Source: Vairimorpha ceranae
Lineage: Eukaryota > Microsporidia > Nosematidae
NCBI RefSeq assembly: GCF_000988165.1
Contig: NW_020169356.1
Coordinates: forward strand, 1-24,939
Length of the DNA stretch: 24,939 nt
Direction: 5' to 3'
Below, in pieces: positions 1 through 8,796 of the stretch. The notes below the pieces were generated by a model that was not told the origin of the DNA, searched no databases, and worked only from the letters and a program-made list of their open reading frames with translations. How positions within the stretch are numbered: position 1 is the first letter of the stretch; the number at the start of each line of letters is the position of its first letter. A program made the position numbers and the translations under genes.

Positions 1-210
1 GGTAATTCAAATAAAAATGTTGTAAATGATGAATCTAATGTAATTGATAATGTAAAGAGTAGATTTAAAGGACTTCTAGATAAATATGAGAATTTAAAAT
101 GTGAAATTGAAAATTGTGAGGTAGAAAAAAATAACATTGGTAATATTTCTAATCGAAGCTTTAATTTTAATAAACTGAAATCATTTTGGGAACAAAAATC
201 TATACTATAG
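1..210 (+). CDS. 3' end of a hypothetical protein gene (partial)
   Basis: Frame 1 is open from the first base to a TAG at 208-210, giving the last 69 residues of a protein whose start lies outside the window. The piece is hydrophilic and rich in Asn, Lys and Glu, with a possible short coiled-coil stretch around residues 18-42, and ends in an aromatic and basic tail (FWEQKSIL). An AATAAA-like signal lies about 15-20 nt after the stop, as in other genes here. No family is recognised. It is too short for a functional guess, but its codon use and downstream signal make a real gene end likely. Confidence 0.55.
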   Translation, partial: GNSNKNVVNDESNVIDNVKSRFKGLLDKYENLKCEIENCEVEKNNIGNISNRSFNFNKLKSFWEQKSIL

Positions 211-1150
211 AAGTTTATTATTGTAAAATAAAATTATTTACTGTTCAACTTATACTTTTTATAAAATTCTCTTATTCTTTTTTTTTAAGTAAGTCACAAT
301 TTTGCAAAAAAACCACCTAATTTTTTTTAAATTAAATTGTAAATACAAGTCATTAATTTCAGTTGATTATTAAAATTAGTAATATTTAATTTGTGAATTT
401 TTAATTTTTTTACCGAATCTTTTATACATATTTTTTACAAATTCGGACTAAAATATTTCTTTTTTTTAAAATAATCTAAAATTATTAACTTGCCTATAAT
501 TAAATTATAAATAGATGTATACCATTATTTTCTTACATAAAAAATTGTTAAATTTTTCCACATAATTATTGTAAGAGATAGAATAGCGAAACAAAAAAAT
601 AAATTTCCTTTTTCTAAACTTCTCCATTTGTCATCACTTATATATAACCAAGATTTAATGCATATGTTTTAAATACATTTTCACGTGTGTGTAATGTTTA
701 ATTTTCAATATAAAATAGCCGTATGATTTTAATAAAAATAAATTTTAAGAAAAATAAAAAATAGAGTTTTTTGATTAATAATTTGTATGATCGTCTCTCT
801 CCTCAGTTGCTGCTTCATACCTTTTTTGCGTTCTAATACCAACTTTTGACATAGTTCCTTTTGTATCCTACTTCATTTTTCTACTACAGCAACTTTTAAT
901 TCTTGAATATTTTTACAATGTCAGCACTAACAATTATATTTAAAACATGCCATATAATCTTAATTGTTTTGGATCATGTGATTGTGATGATCATTTACTA
1001 ATTTTATATTTTTGGCCTATCAAATATAAAAATTTTTAAATAGCTGTATGCGTTAAGTATATAATTTTTAATAATTATAAAGTTAAGGAAAACAAGTGAA
1101 CCATAATTTAAATTTACTAACAAAAATAATTAATATGCTTGAATTTTTAT
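211..1150. other. Intergenic region, no gene seen
   Basis: About 940 bases of AT-rich DNA lie between the partial gene and the 3' end of the ubiquitin-conjugating enzyme gene. No ORF with a CCC start context and no tRNA-like cloverleaf was seen. The segment 780-930 is less AT-rich, and its reverse strand has a short basic reading frame interrupted by a stop; it may be an old gene or transposon scrap but matches nothing I know. Confidence 0.5.
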
Positions 1151-1654
1151 TTATAGATTTTTGTCATTCATCATTTTCTTAACACTTTCTTTACATCTTT
1201 TTTTGTATTCTTCAAAATCATTTTTGTAAGTGTCAGCCACTTCATTGCGCAAAGGATCATCTGGATTCGGTTCATCTAACCAACTAAGAAGAGACACTAA
1301 AACTTTATCAATTGTAAGAGCAGGAGACCATCCATCACCTAAAATATCAATACAAATAGCTCCTTTTGAATTTATATTGGGATGATAAATAGGACTTAAA
1401 AATGTTATCTTTGGTGCCTTAAAAGGGTAATCTGGAGGAAAGTTAATGTGCAATTTAAATTTCCCACCACTGTAAACTGACCACTCTGGTGCTGTAAGAA
1501 TAGCTTCCCAGGTAAAAAGATCACCATTTAAAACAGGTTCTATATGAATGTATTTTAATGTACTATCATTATTGTCTGAATTCTTCTTTTTTTCTTGCAT
1601 ATTTGTGTATTCTTTTATTAGCCTTTTTCTTGCTGCGGAATCCTGAACAGCCAT
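1151..1654 (-). CDS. Ubiquitin-conjugating enzyme E2, UBC4/5-like
   Basis: This is a class I E2 enzyme of 167 residues, essentially only the UBC fold. It would accept ubiquitin from E1 on its active cysteine and pass it to substrates with an E3 ligase. Visible are the HPN motif (residues 91-93), the active-site Cys101 in GAICIDIL, and the downstream WSPALT and PNPDDPL segments, which resemble UBC4/5 (UBE2D) most; a RAD6-like flavour at both ends keeps the subfamily uncertain. The ATG at 1654 is preferred because a CCC tract (1659-1661) sits 4 nt upstream; a longer frame would need a TTG start. A short Asn/Asp/Lys-rich insertion follows helix 1. An AATAAA overlaps the stop. It is divergent from SMC5. 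Confidence 0.9.
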   Translation of the reverse strand: MAVQDSAARKRLIKEYTNMQEKKKNSDNNDSTLKYIHIEPVLNGDLFTWEAILTAPEWSVYSGGKFKLHINFPPDYPFKAPKITFLSPIYHPNINSKGAICIDILGDGWSPALTIDKVLVSLLSWLDEPNPDDPLRNEVADTYKNDFEEYKKRCKESVKKMMNDKNL

Positions 1655-1661
1655 TTTAGGG
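1652..1661 (-). promoter_or_regulatory. CCC start-proximal signal of the E2 gene
   Basis: On the minus strand CCC is followed by four bases and then ATG. It decides the start in favour of 1654 over an upstream TTG. Similar signals precede six of the seven complete host genes in the window. Confidence 0.6.
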
Positions 1662-1701
1662 TCCAAAAATAATGTTTATACATATAAACAGATAAAAAAT
1701 G

Positions 1702-1762
1702 ATTATTTAAATATAACAATTAATAATTATCATTATTTAAATATAACATATTAATAATTATC
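1702..1762. repeat. Two tandem copies of a ~30-bp unit
   Basis: Copies at 1702-1731 and 1732-1762 are nearly identical and share the core ATTATTTAAATATAAC. They lie in the shared upstream region of the E2 and SMC5 genes. Confidence 0.75.
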
Positions 1763-1766
1763 ATTA

Positions 1767-1868
1767 TTTACAAATTACTTCTTTTTGTATATGAATTTAT
1801 TTACAAATAACATCTTTTTTGTAGTATGAATTTATTTACAAATTACTTCTTTTTGTAGTATGAATTTT
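1767..1868. repeat. Three tandem copies of a 33-35-bp unit
   Basis: Copies begin at 1767, 1800 and 1835, each with TTTACAAATTACTTC or a close variant and a GTAGTATGAATTT-like end. They directly follow the 30-bp repeats, so about half of the E2/SMC5 intergenic space is tandem duplication. Replication slippage is the simple explanation. Confidence 0.75.
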
Positions 1869-1958
1869 TAATTGTTATAAAAATATTTCAAAAAAATATG
1901 CATGCATAATATTTAACGATCACACACAATTAAAAAGAATAGAATTAAAAAATAATTA

Positions 1959-1968
1959 CCCCCTTATG
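1959..1968 (+). promoter_or_regulatory. CCC start-proximal signal of SMC5
   Basis: Five C residues, two T residues, then ATG. The same arrangement (ACCCTTATG) precedes the small ORF at 16064. Confidence 0.6.
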
Positions 1969-4900
1969 GATAATGAAAGAAAATTTAAAAATGGAAATAT
2001 CATTTCACTTTATCTTACAAACTTTCAAACTTTTAAATCATCAAGAATAAGATTTTCTCCATCACTAAATTTTATTATAGGACCAAATGGATCTGGAAAG
2101 TCTACTATCAGTAATGCTTTATCATTAATATTTGGAGGAACTCCAAAAACAATCGGTAAAACAAAAAATTTGAAAGAATACATAAGATTTGGAGCACATG
2201 ATTGTAAAATCGAAGCAGAAGTATTTTATGAAGGTGAAATTTATAAAATTGGTAGAGGTATTAGTATAGCAAATAATTTTTGGTATGTAAATGGAGAAAT
2301 AGTTAAAAAAGGAATATATGAACAGTTTATTTCTAAATTTAATGTAGATGTTAATAATTTATGTCAATATCTACCACAAGAAAAAGTGGCAGAATTTTGT
2401 AGAATGAGTAATGAAGAACTTTTATACTCAACGTTAACTAGTTTAAAACGTCAAGATTTACTAGAAAATATTACATTTATTAATGACGTAGAGACAAAGT
2501 TAAATGATACTAATACTAAAGAATTAGCACTTATAAAACAAAAGGAAGAAATGCAATTAATTGTAGAAAAAATTACTAATGATGTTGAAAAGTTAAATGA
2601 AAGGGATATTAAGAAAAAGAAAATTGACATAATGGAAAGTAAAAAAATGTATTTGGAATATGAAACTATGGTTAGTGATTATAAAAGATTGGATCAAGGA
2701 ATAAAGACATTAGAAAATAATTTAAAAGCAAACAATAAAGAAATAGAAGATATTAATAAATCAATCGAAAATATTGAAAAAAATCCTAAAAATGTTTTAT
2801 TAAATAATAAAATAGATGAGTTAGATACATTTGATGATAAATTGAAAAATATTAAAAAAAATATACTAAATGAAATGGAAAATTTATCACTTTTGGATAT
2901 TGATTTAGAACATCTTAATAAAAAGCGTGAGCAAAGAAATTTAGATGCGCAAATTTTACAACAAAAAATTGAAAGTAGTAAAGAAGAAATAGAAAAAATA
3001 AAACAATGCATTTTAGATAAAATGGAATATTTTGAACTTGATGAAGAAGATTTTTCTATTAAACGAGCTAAATGTGATGATCTCTCATTTATTTTTCAAG
3101 CAAGAAATTTAGATAATTTATTTGTAAAATTTGATAAAACAAAGATAAATAAATTGGAAGATGAAAAGTTTAAATTTAAAAATAAAGCATTTAGCATAAA
3201 TCAGAAATGTTTTGATATTAAAAGAGAGGTTGATGCACTTGAAGAAAGAAAGAAGAAATTTAGTGAAGCAGAAGAAAGGAGATTAGAGCAACTAAAAAAA
3301 TATTCTTTTGAAACGTATAAAGGTGTTGTGTGGTTAAGAGAGCATAAAGGACAATTTAAAGATGAAATTATTGAACCCCCCTTTCTTAATATTACTATTT
3401 CTGATCAACGCTTTGTGAATGAAATTGAAGTATTTTTAAGTTATCATGCTTTAACATCTTTTATTTGTAAAAATCAGGAAGATTTTGAAAAATTAAGTAG
3501 AATATTGAAAGATGAACTGAATCTTGGTATTAATATTGTAGAAGCTATAAAAAATCCACCCAGTAATTATTATTCAACCGAGGAAGTAAAAAAAATAGGA
3601 TTTGATGGATTAGCAATTGATTTTATTGATGCTTGTAGGGAAGTTAAAGATTTTTTAAAAGCGAGTTGTTATTTAAATAATATTCCAATTACAAAAAAGA
3701 ATATTAATGATAAATATATTTTTGAAACTACATCTTTTAAAAGAATTGCTATGGATGGGAAATATATCGAAATACGACGAAGTAAATATAATTCTAAAGA
3801 TTTTGTAATATCAAGTTTTGTTATTAAAACAAAGAATCTTTTTTCGTCTAAAATTGATACTAGTGATATTGAAAAGAGATTAATGGAGTGTAATGAATTT
3901 AGAAGAAATTATAATGAAGAATTAAAAGTATTACATCAAGAAATAGATAAAATTGATTATAAGTTAAAAAAATGTTATGATGAAAGTAAAGAACATACTA
4001 ATCAAATTATTAAAATAAAAACCAATATTAATAATTATAAATCATTAATAGAACAAACGAAAACACTAAGTATTGAATTAAAAAAAGCTGAAGACAAGCA
4101 AGATTTAATTAATATTGATAAAGACATTAATAGAAAGAAGAAATTGATAAAAAATAATTTAACAAATTTTAATAAGGAAATTATTTTAATTTTAAAAGAT
4201 TCTAATTATCTTGTAAATTTTAAAGAAGGTATGTTAATTTATAAAGAAATTAAAACAGAATTTAGCAAACTACAATCACTCTTAAATAGTAAAAATGCTA
4301 TAGAGCGTCAAAATACAATTATTCAATCTAATATAACTGAACATACAACATTGAAAGAGAGACTTAAACCTGAAATTGTTATAAGAAAAGAAGCATTAAA
4401 GACAAAAACTTATACAAGGGTGGAAATGGAAACAGTTCCGAATACTACAGAAGAATTAATAAAAGAAATACGTACAGAGACTGCACAATTAAAATTTTAT
4501 GATGTAGATGATAATTTAAAACACGAATATCTTGAAAGTAAAAATAATCTTGACAAGTTAATAGAAACAATTAATAAACTTGAAAATGATAAAAAATCGT
4601 ATAATGAAAATATATTGAATAAAAAACAAAATACATGCCAACAGATTTCTGAAACTATTGAAAGGATTAATACTGAATTTATTGAACTTTTTTCTAAATT
4701 AGGTTGCCAAGGAAGAATTGAATTTGAACATGTTGATAAATTGTGTAAACAATGGAAACTTAATATTTTAGTGAAATTTCGAGAAACGGAAAAATTAGAA
4801 AAGTTAAATTCTTTTCGACAAAGCGGAGGAGAAAAATCTGTTTCTACAATATTGTATCTTTTAGCTTTACAAAAGATTGACACTGCACCATTTAGGTTAG

Positions 4901-5103
4901 TTGATGAAATCAACCAAGGTATGGACAAATACAATGAAAAGTTAGTATTAGAAATGCTATTTGATATTTGTGAAAAAGATGAAAGTACACAATTTTTTAT
5001 TATTTCGCCTAAACTTGTTGAAGGTTTAAAATATAACAAAAACATGAATATAATAGTACTATTTTCTGACCAAAGTGATAAAATAAAAGAAGCATTTAAG
5101 TAA
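1966..5103 (+). CDS. SMC5: SMC5, subunit of the Smc5/6 complex
   Basis: Smc5 pairs with Smc6 in the nucleus to form the ATP-driven complex that handles recombination intermediates and replication stress. The 1045-residue protein is close to the usual length. The Walker A loop GPNGSGKS is at residues 39-46. A long coiled coil follows, interrupted around residues 440-600 by a hinge that starts with the Smc5-type WLRE...EPPFL pattern. The second coil leads to the ABC signature SGGEKS (953-958) and the Walker B segment VDEINQGMD (979-987), which is diagnostic of Smc5 rather than other SMC proteins. The ATG follows CCCCC by 2 nt. There is no intron and no frame damage. Antisense open frames inside it are shadows. 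Confidence 0.96.
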   Translation: MDNERKFKNGNIISLYLTNFQTFKSSRIRFSPSLNFIIGPNGSGKSTISNALSLIFGGTPKTIGKTKNLKEYIRFGAHDCKIEAEVFYEGEIYKIGRGISIANNFWYVNGEIVKKGIYEQFISKFNVDVNNLCQYLPQEKVAEFCRMSNEELLYSTLTSLKRQDLLENITFINDVETKLNDTNTKELALIKQKEEMQLIVEKITNDVEKLNERDIKKKKIDIMESKKMYLEYETMVSDYKRLDQGIKTLENNLKANNKEIEDINKSIENIEKNPKNVLLNNKIDELDTFDDKLKNIKKNILNEMENLSLLDIDLEHLNKKREQRNLDAQILQQKIESSKEEIEKIKQCILDKMEYFELDEEDFSIKRAKCDDLSFIFQARNLDNLFVKFDKTKINKLEDEKFKFKNKAFSINQKCFDIKREVDALEERKKKFSEAEERRLEQLKKYSFETYKGVVWLREHKGQFKDEIIEPPFLNITISDQRFVNEIEVFLSYHALTSFICKNQEDFEKLSRILKDELNLGINIVEAIKNPPSNYYSTEEVKKIGFDGLAIDFIDACREVKDFLKASCYLNNIPITKKNINDKYIFETTSFKRIAMDGKYIEIRRSKYNSKDFVISSFVIKTKNLFSSKIDTSDIEKRLMECNEFRRNYNEELKVLHQEIDKIDYKLKKCYDESKEHTNQIIKIKTNINNYKSLIEQTKTLSIELKKAEDKQDLINIDKDINRKKKLIKNNLTNFNKEIILILKDSNYLVNFKEGMLIYKEIKTEFSKLQSLLNSKNAIERQNTIIQSNITEHTTLKERLKPEIVIRKEALKTKTYTRVEMETVPNTTEELIKEIRTETAQLKFYDVDDNLKHEYLESKNNLDKLIETINKLENDKKSYNENILNKKQNTCQQISETIERINTEFIELFSKLGCQGRIEFEHVDKLCKQWKLNILVKFRETEKLEKLNSFRQSGGEKSVSTILYLLALQKIDTAPFRLVDEINQGMDKYNEKLVLEMLFDICEKDESTQFFIISPKLVEGLKYNKNMNIIVLFSDQSDKIKEAFK

Positions 5104-5315
5104 ATTGAGATTTTCATTGATTCGTATTATTATCTCAAACCTACATTTTACAGATGATATTAATTACTGTGTATGTAATATTGAAATAAATTGTTTTTTA
5201 TTTTTGAAAATAATTTATCAGCAGTTATATTTAATTTGTATAAATCACGAAAGATTTCAATTAATATTAAAGTATAAAATAATAATATATTCATTATTTA
5301 TGCATTTATTTTTTA

Positions 5316-5395
5316 CTCATTTTATAATCACTCAATAAACACACTCATATCTTTTCTCATTTTATAATCACTCAATAAATACACTCATATCTTTT
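5316..5395. repeat. 40-bp tandem duplication over a gene's 3' end
   Basis: Two copies, 5316-5355 and 5356-5395, differ at one visible position. On the minus strand the inner copy encodes the last residues and stop of the gene ending at 5368; the outer copy repeats those codons and the stop beyond it, in the 3' flank. Confidence 0.85.
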
Positions 5396-5823
5396 CCCAT
5401 TTTATCTGCTATTTTTTTAGCATTTATTAATAATTCTTTTAAGTTGGTGTCTAATGAATTATTCTTTATTTTTCCTTTAGAGTCAAGAAATACTTTTCCA
5501 TCAAAAGTAAATTCCTCTCCAAAAGTAAGAGAGACTGTCGATTCTCTTTTTAATTTCTTATTGTTATCTACAAGTTTACAATCTCCTTCATAGGAATGAT
5601 GTACTGATAAAATCGGTAGATCCAAAATATTACGAGGAATTTTATCAAAAAAATCTGTCAATCTTTTGTGCAGATTTTCTAAAATTAATTTTTTTTTATA
5701 ATTTAAATCTTCGATACTGATTTCTTTTAATGTATTTTGTGTAGTATTCTTTTCATTTTGTTCTTGTGTTGTGTTCTTTTCATTTTTTTTATTTTTTCTT
5801 TTCAAGTTAACTCTAGTAATCAT
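5368..5823 (-). CDS. Small basic protein, possible Borealin/Nbl1-like
   Basis: A 151-residue hydrophilic protein. The first 30 residues are low complexity (Lys, Asn, Thr, Glu) with two copies of a QNEKNTTQ-like unit. Residues about 42-75 form a helix ending in KRLTDFFDKIPRNILDLPI, which fits the pattern of the Nbl1/Borealin N-terminal domain (a helix that binds INCENP and Survivin, closed by an L/I-P-x-x-[LI]-x-x-M-like turn). The rest is unrecognised. If right, it would be the chromosomal passenger complex subunit in the nucleus; this is inference from pattern only. A CCC tract 6 nt before the ATG supports the start. It is divergent from the kinesin, and both its ends are caught in tandem duplications. 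The alternative is an unknown lineage-specific protein. Confidence 0.75.
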   Translation of the reverse strand: MITRVNLKRKNKKNEKNTTQEQNEKNTTQNTLKEISIEDLNYKKKLILENLHKRLTDFFDKIPRNILDLPILSVHHSYEGDCKLVDNNKKLKRESTVSLTFGEEFTFDGKVFLDSKGKIKNNSLDTNLKELLINAKKIADKMGKDMSVFIE

Positions 5824-5962
5824 TTGTTTGGGTTCAATTTTTATGCATTATTTTTTAAACCCTTAATTTATGTCTATGCATCAAATTCCTATATTGTTTG
5901 GGTTCAATTTTTATGCATTATTTTTAAACCCTTAATTTATGTCTTTGCATCAAATTCCTATA
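5824..5962. repeat. 70-bp tandem duplication of a bidirectional start region
   Basis: Copy 1 (5824-5893) and copy 2 (5894-5962) differ by one T in a T-run and one A/T substitution. Each unit holds a minus-strand CCC tract, a plus-strand CCC tract and the first eight codons of the kinesin. Together they form the whole intergenic space between the Borealin-like gene and the kinesin. Confidence 0.92.
5870..5935 (+). other. 21-codon upstream ORF, duplicated kinesin start
   Basis: The ATG at 5870 in repeat copy 1 begins MSMHQIPI, nearly the same as the kinesin start MSLHQIPI in copy 2. It stays open for 21 codons and stops at 5933-5935, 3 nt before the kinesin ATG and in the same frame. It has its own CCC tract 7 nt upstream (5860-5862). 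It is either a relic of the duplication or an upstream ORF that could affect kinesin translation. Confidence 0.6.
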
Positions 5963-7390
5963 AAGTCCTTCATAAGAATAAGGTCTAAAGGTAAATCATT
6001 TATGCATACAACAAATACAATAAAAATAATATCAGAGCATAACAAAGAAGCAGAATATGTATTTGATAAAATTTTTTCTAGTTCGACTACACAACAAATT
6101 TTATTTAAAAATATGATAGATTTAATAAATAAATTTAGGGAAGGTTTTAATTGCACAATATTTTGTTATGGTAATACGGGTGCTGGTAAAACACACACAA
6201 TGGTGGGAACTGAGACTGATCCTGGTCTTGTATTTAACATTGTAAAATATTTATTAGAATATGACCAAATTAATATCTCATTTATAGAAATTTATAATGA
6301 AAAGATCTTTGATTTATTTGAACCTAAAGAATTATTTTTACGAGAATTTGAAAATAAAATAGTTATAAGTTCTTTAAAAACTTTTAGCATAAAAAGTTTT
6401 GAAGAGTTTAAAAAAGTATTTTCTGCAGGAAATATTAATAGAAAAACCGCAGAGACAAATTTAAATAAAACGAGTAGCAGAAGTCATTCAATTTTACAAA
6501 TATCTTTAAATGGTGCTAAGTTATATTTGATAGATCTAGCAGGTTCGGAGAATAATAAAAAAACAGGAAATAAAGGATTGCGGATGACAGAGTCAAGTAA
6601 TATTAATAAAAGTCTATTTGTACTAGGGAATGTAGTAAATGCTATATTAAATAAAAATATTAGGATTCCTTATAGAGATAGTAAATTAACAAGACTGTTA
6701 CAAGACTCATTAGGAGGAAGTAGTTTATGTTATATTATAGCAAATATTATAGATGAATGGGGTTTTCTTGATGAAACAATAAGTACATTAAAATTTGCAG
6801 CAAAATCTAGAAAAATAGTAAATATTGGGAGTGCAATGACATCAATAGTAAAGCATTCTTCTTTTAAACCAAATAAAAGACTAACAAATAATTTAGCTTT
6901 GACTGATAAAACAAATACACCGAAAAAAAAGAAAAAGAAGGAAGATTCGACGTTTATTTTAAAATCGTCTATGTACGACAAGTCTGAGATACTTTTAACT
7001 CCCAACACACAAGAAAAAAGTTATAAGGCTTTTTTAAAGCGAGCACAAGATTATGAAAATGAAGGAAATTATAAGAAAGCACTGGATGATTACAAAACAT
7101 TAAAGAAAATCAGAGACAATGAGGATATACAGAAAAAAATAGATCAAATTAATATAAAATTAAAAAATAAAAAAGGTGCAAAAAGTAAAATTACTAAAAG
7201 AGACGTACTTGATATATTAAATAGTGGTAATTTTATACAAATAAAAAAGCTTAGTGGTGTTGGTGATAAAAGGGCGCAGTCTATTGTAGATTTTATAAAT
7301 GGTGGGAATTTTTTTGAAACATTAGAAGATCTTAAGTTGTTATTTTCTGATAAAATAATATCTTCTATTCTAACTTCAATAGATGTATAA
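5939..7390 (+). CDS. Kinesin-10 / Kid-like chromokinesin with C-terminal HhH
   Basis: A microtubule motor of 483 residues with an N-terminal motor domain. Visible are the P-loop GNTGAGKT (78-85), switch I SSRSH (179-183), switch II DLAGSE (199-204) and the YRDSKLTRLLQDSLGG segment (245-260). After about residue 300 comes a Lys-rich patch (PKKKKKKE, nuclear-signal-like), then a helical, TPR-like stretch near 362-415. Residues 421-483 form a helix-hairpin-helix pair (LSGVGDKRAQSIVDFI), the DNA-binding arrangement at the C-terminus of human Kid/KIF22. It probably links spindle microtubules to chromosome arms. The neck and coiled coil are much reduced. The ATG at 5939 lies 7 nt after CCC in repeat copy 2. 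Confidence 0.9.
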   Translation: MSLHQIPIKSFIRIRSKGKSFMHTTNTIKIISEHNKEAEYVFDKIFSSSTTQQILFKNMIDLINKFREGFNCTIFCYGNTGAGKTHTMVGTETDPGLVFNIVKYLLEYDQINISFIEIYNEKIFDLFEPKELFLREFENKIVISSLKTFSIKSFEEFKKVFSAGNINRKTAETNLNKTSSRSHSILQISLNGAKLYLIDLAGSENNKKTGNKGLRMTESSNINKSLFVLGNVVNAILNKNIRIPYRDSKLTRLLQDSLGGSSLCYIIANIIDEWGFLDETISTLKFAAKSRKIVNIGSAMTSIVKHSSFKPNKRLTNNLALTDKTNTPKKKKKKEDSTFILKSSMYDKSEILLTPNTQEKSYKAFLKRAQDYENEGNYKKALDDYKTLKKIRDNEDIQKKIDQINIKLKNKKGAKSKITKRDVLDILNSGNFIQIKKLSGVGDKRAQSIVDFINGGNFFETLEDLKLLFSDKIISSILTSIDV

Positions 7391-7863
7391 AAAATAATTA
7401 CTTAAATGATTCACTGAGTTTGGTGAAAAATTTTCAATTTGTTGTTAATAAATTTTTTAAAGTGAGTGAAGAAAATTATTTATCTTTGTTGCAAAATTTT
7501 AAAAACATCAATTGCTTGTAATCATTGAATATTACTAATTGTTTGTGATCATTAATTGTTTGTAATAATTAAATATTACTAATTGTTTGTAATCATTGAA
7601 TGTTACTAATTGTTTGTAATCATTGAATATTACTAATTATTTGTAATCATTGGATTTGTGATAAGTCTTGCATGAAAATTTTATTTTTTGTCTATAAATA
7701 TTTTACATATCAAAATTATTACTTAATATTATAAACTTATTAAAGTACTTTAATACAACAAACATTTAAAGCATGTATATTTATTTTTATAAAAAAATTA
7801 ACAGTATGTACGCTTTATATTTTACAATAAACATGTTTTATATTTATAACACTTTATTAGTTC
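7391..7863. other. Intergenic region between convergent kinesin and STE12
   Basis: No gene is seen. The region contains the 27-bp tandem array described separately and otherwise AT-rich DNA. An AATAAA signal for STE12 lies just after its stop on the minus strand. Confidence 0.5.
7511..7655. repeat. 27-bp tandem repeat array
   Basis: About five and a half units with consensus ATTGTTTGTAATCATTGAAT plus ATTACTA. Full units start at 7511, 7555, 7582 and 7609; a 17-base partial unit is at 7538 and a decaying one at 7636. A minisatellite in a convergent 3' region. Confidence 0.9.
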
Positions 7864-8796
7864 TTAATATCCTCCAAATATATCACTGCTATTTTCGCCT
7901 AGGCTTATTTTTTTATTAAGTTTTTTCTTTTTCTCTGCTTCCTCTTTTGATCGAGAATCTATTCTTGCTTTTAAAAAATCAAAATCCTCAATTGATAAAT
8001 CTTTTCGAGAATGTGGCTTTGATATTTCAGAAGGTGATATCTGTTTATGATTCCCGTAAAAATTTATATCATTTTTTAGTGAACTGTCCTTATAAAATGG
8101 ATCAGGTTCATAATCAGTATATTCTGGATAAACACGCATCGGAGCTGTAGGTGTGTGTCTTAGATAATCAGGAATATATTTTTGAGAATTTATATTTGGA
8201 TCAAAAATACGCATAGGTTCCTTTAAATAGTGCTGTGTATTATTTTCTAAATGTGAGTAATTAATATTTCTATGGTCAATTTCTCCCATTTTATCCATAC
8301 GCATCATGTTGTAATTAGGAGATGGTGTCATTCTACCCGAGGCATTAATATATTTATTATATGACATCATTTGTGTTTCTCGTCTCATATCTCTTTCCAT
8401 TGCATCACAAAACAGTGCATCATGTGGGACACTGTACCAGTAGAAAACTTTTTGTTTTTTTTGGGTACGAATACACCCATTTTTATATAAAAATTCAAGA
8501 AACTCACTCCTTGGACCTTCTAGCGTGGCATCAATGCCCGGCTTTAGATTTCTTAAGTCACTAAAAATTCCTTCCTCAAATTTTTTTAGATTAGTAAGTT
8601 GTCTACCGGACGTTTGAAATCTGTACAACAATATTTTTACAATGTCAGTGCCTGTTAAATAAAAATGCATATTCCACAAAACACAGTGTATAAAATCTCC
8701 ATTCTTCATTTGATATTTTTTAATTTGTTCTCCTTCCCTAAATTCTTTAGGTGCATTTGATAAGAAGTCAAATAAATCTTTGTCTTTGTTTAACAT
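7864..8796 (-). CDS. STE12: STE12-family transcription factor, no zinc fingers
   Basis: A DNA-binding regulator of the fungal Ste12 family, which in fungi acts downstream of MAP kinase signalling in mating and invasive growth. The STE domain fills residues about 8-140 and is well kept: TGTDIVK (48-54), then RFQTSGRQLTNLKKFEEGIF (59-78), RNLKPG, and RTQKKQKVFYWYSVPHD (110-126). The remaining 170 residues are polar, Met/Asn/Pro-rich and probably disordered, with basic ends. The C2H2 fingers found in many filamentous-fungal Ste12 proteins are absent. It is the one complete host gene here without a CCC tract next to its ATG. AATAAA lies a few bases after the stop. It is divergent from the phosphatase gene. 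Confidence 0.94.
   Translation of the reverse strand: MLNKDKDLFDFLSNAPKEFREGEQIKKYQMKNGDFIHCVLWNMHFYLTGTDIVKILLYRFQTSGRQLTNLKKFEEGIFSDLRNLKPGIDATLEGPRSEFLEFLYKNGCIRTQKKQKVFYWYSVPHDALFCDAMERDMRRETQMMSYNKYINASGRMTPSPNYNMMRMDKMGEIDHRNINYSHLENNTQHYLKEPMRIFDPNINSQKYIPDYLRHTPTAPMRVYPEYTDYEPDPFYKDSSLKNDINFYGNHKQISPSEISKPHSRKDLSIEDFDFLKARIDSRSKEEAEKKKKLNKKISLGENSSDIFGGY

Noticed and set aside
780..930. Possible coding remnant on the minus strand
   Set aside because: Basic, Gln-rich frame with a stop in it and no recognisable motif; too weak to call.
1655..1666. Longer E2 protein starting four codons earlier
   Set aside because: It would need a TTG start; the ATG at 1654 has the CCC tract at the proper distance.
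2694..3011. Antisense open frame inside SMC5
   Set aside because: Its Ser/Phe/Leu-rich translation is the shadow of an AT-rich coiled-coil gene.
4497..5117. 206-codon antisense frame over the SMC5 3' end
   Set aside because: It lies opposite the conserved ATPase signature and Walker B region; no CCC start, no family.
5105..5338. 77-codon frame after SMC5
   Set aside because: Hydrophobic AT-rich translation with no start signal; intergenic noise running into the 40-bp repeat.
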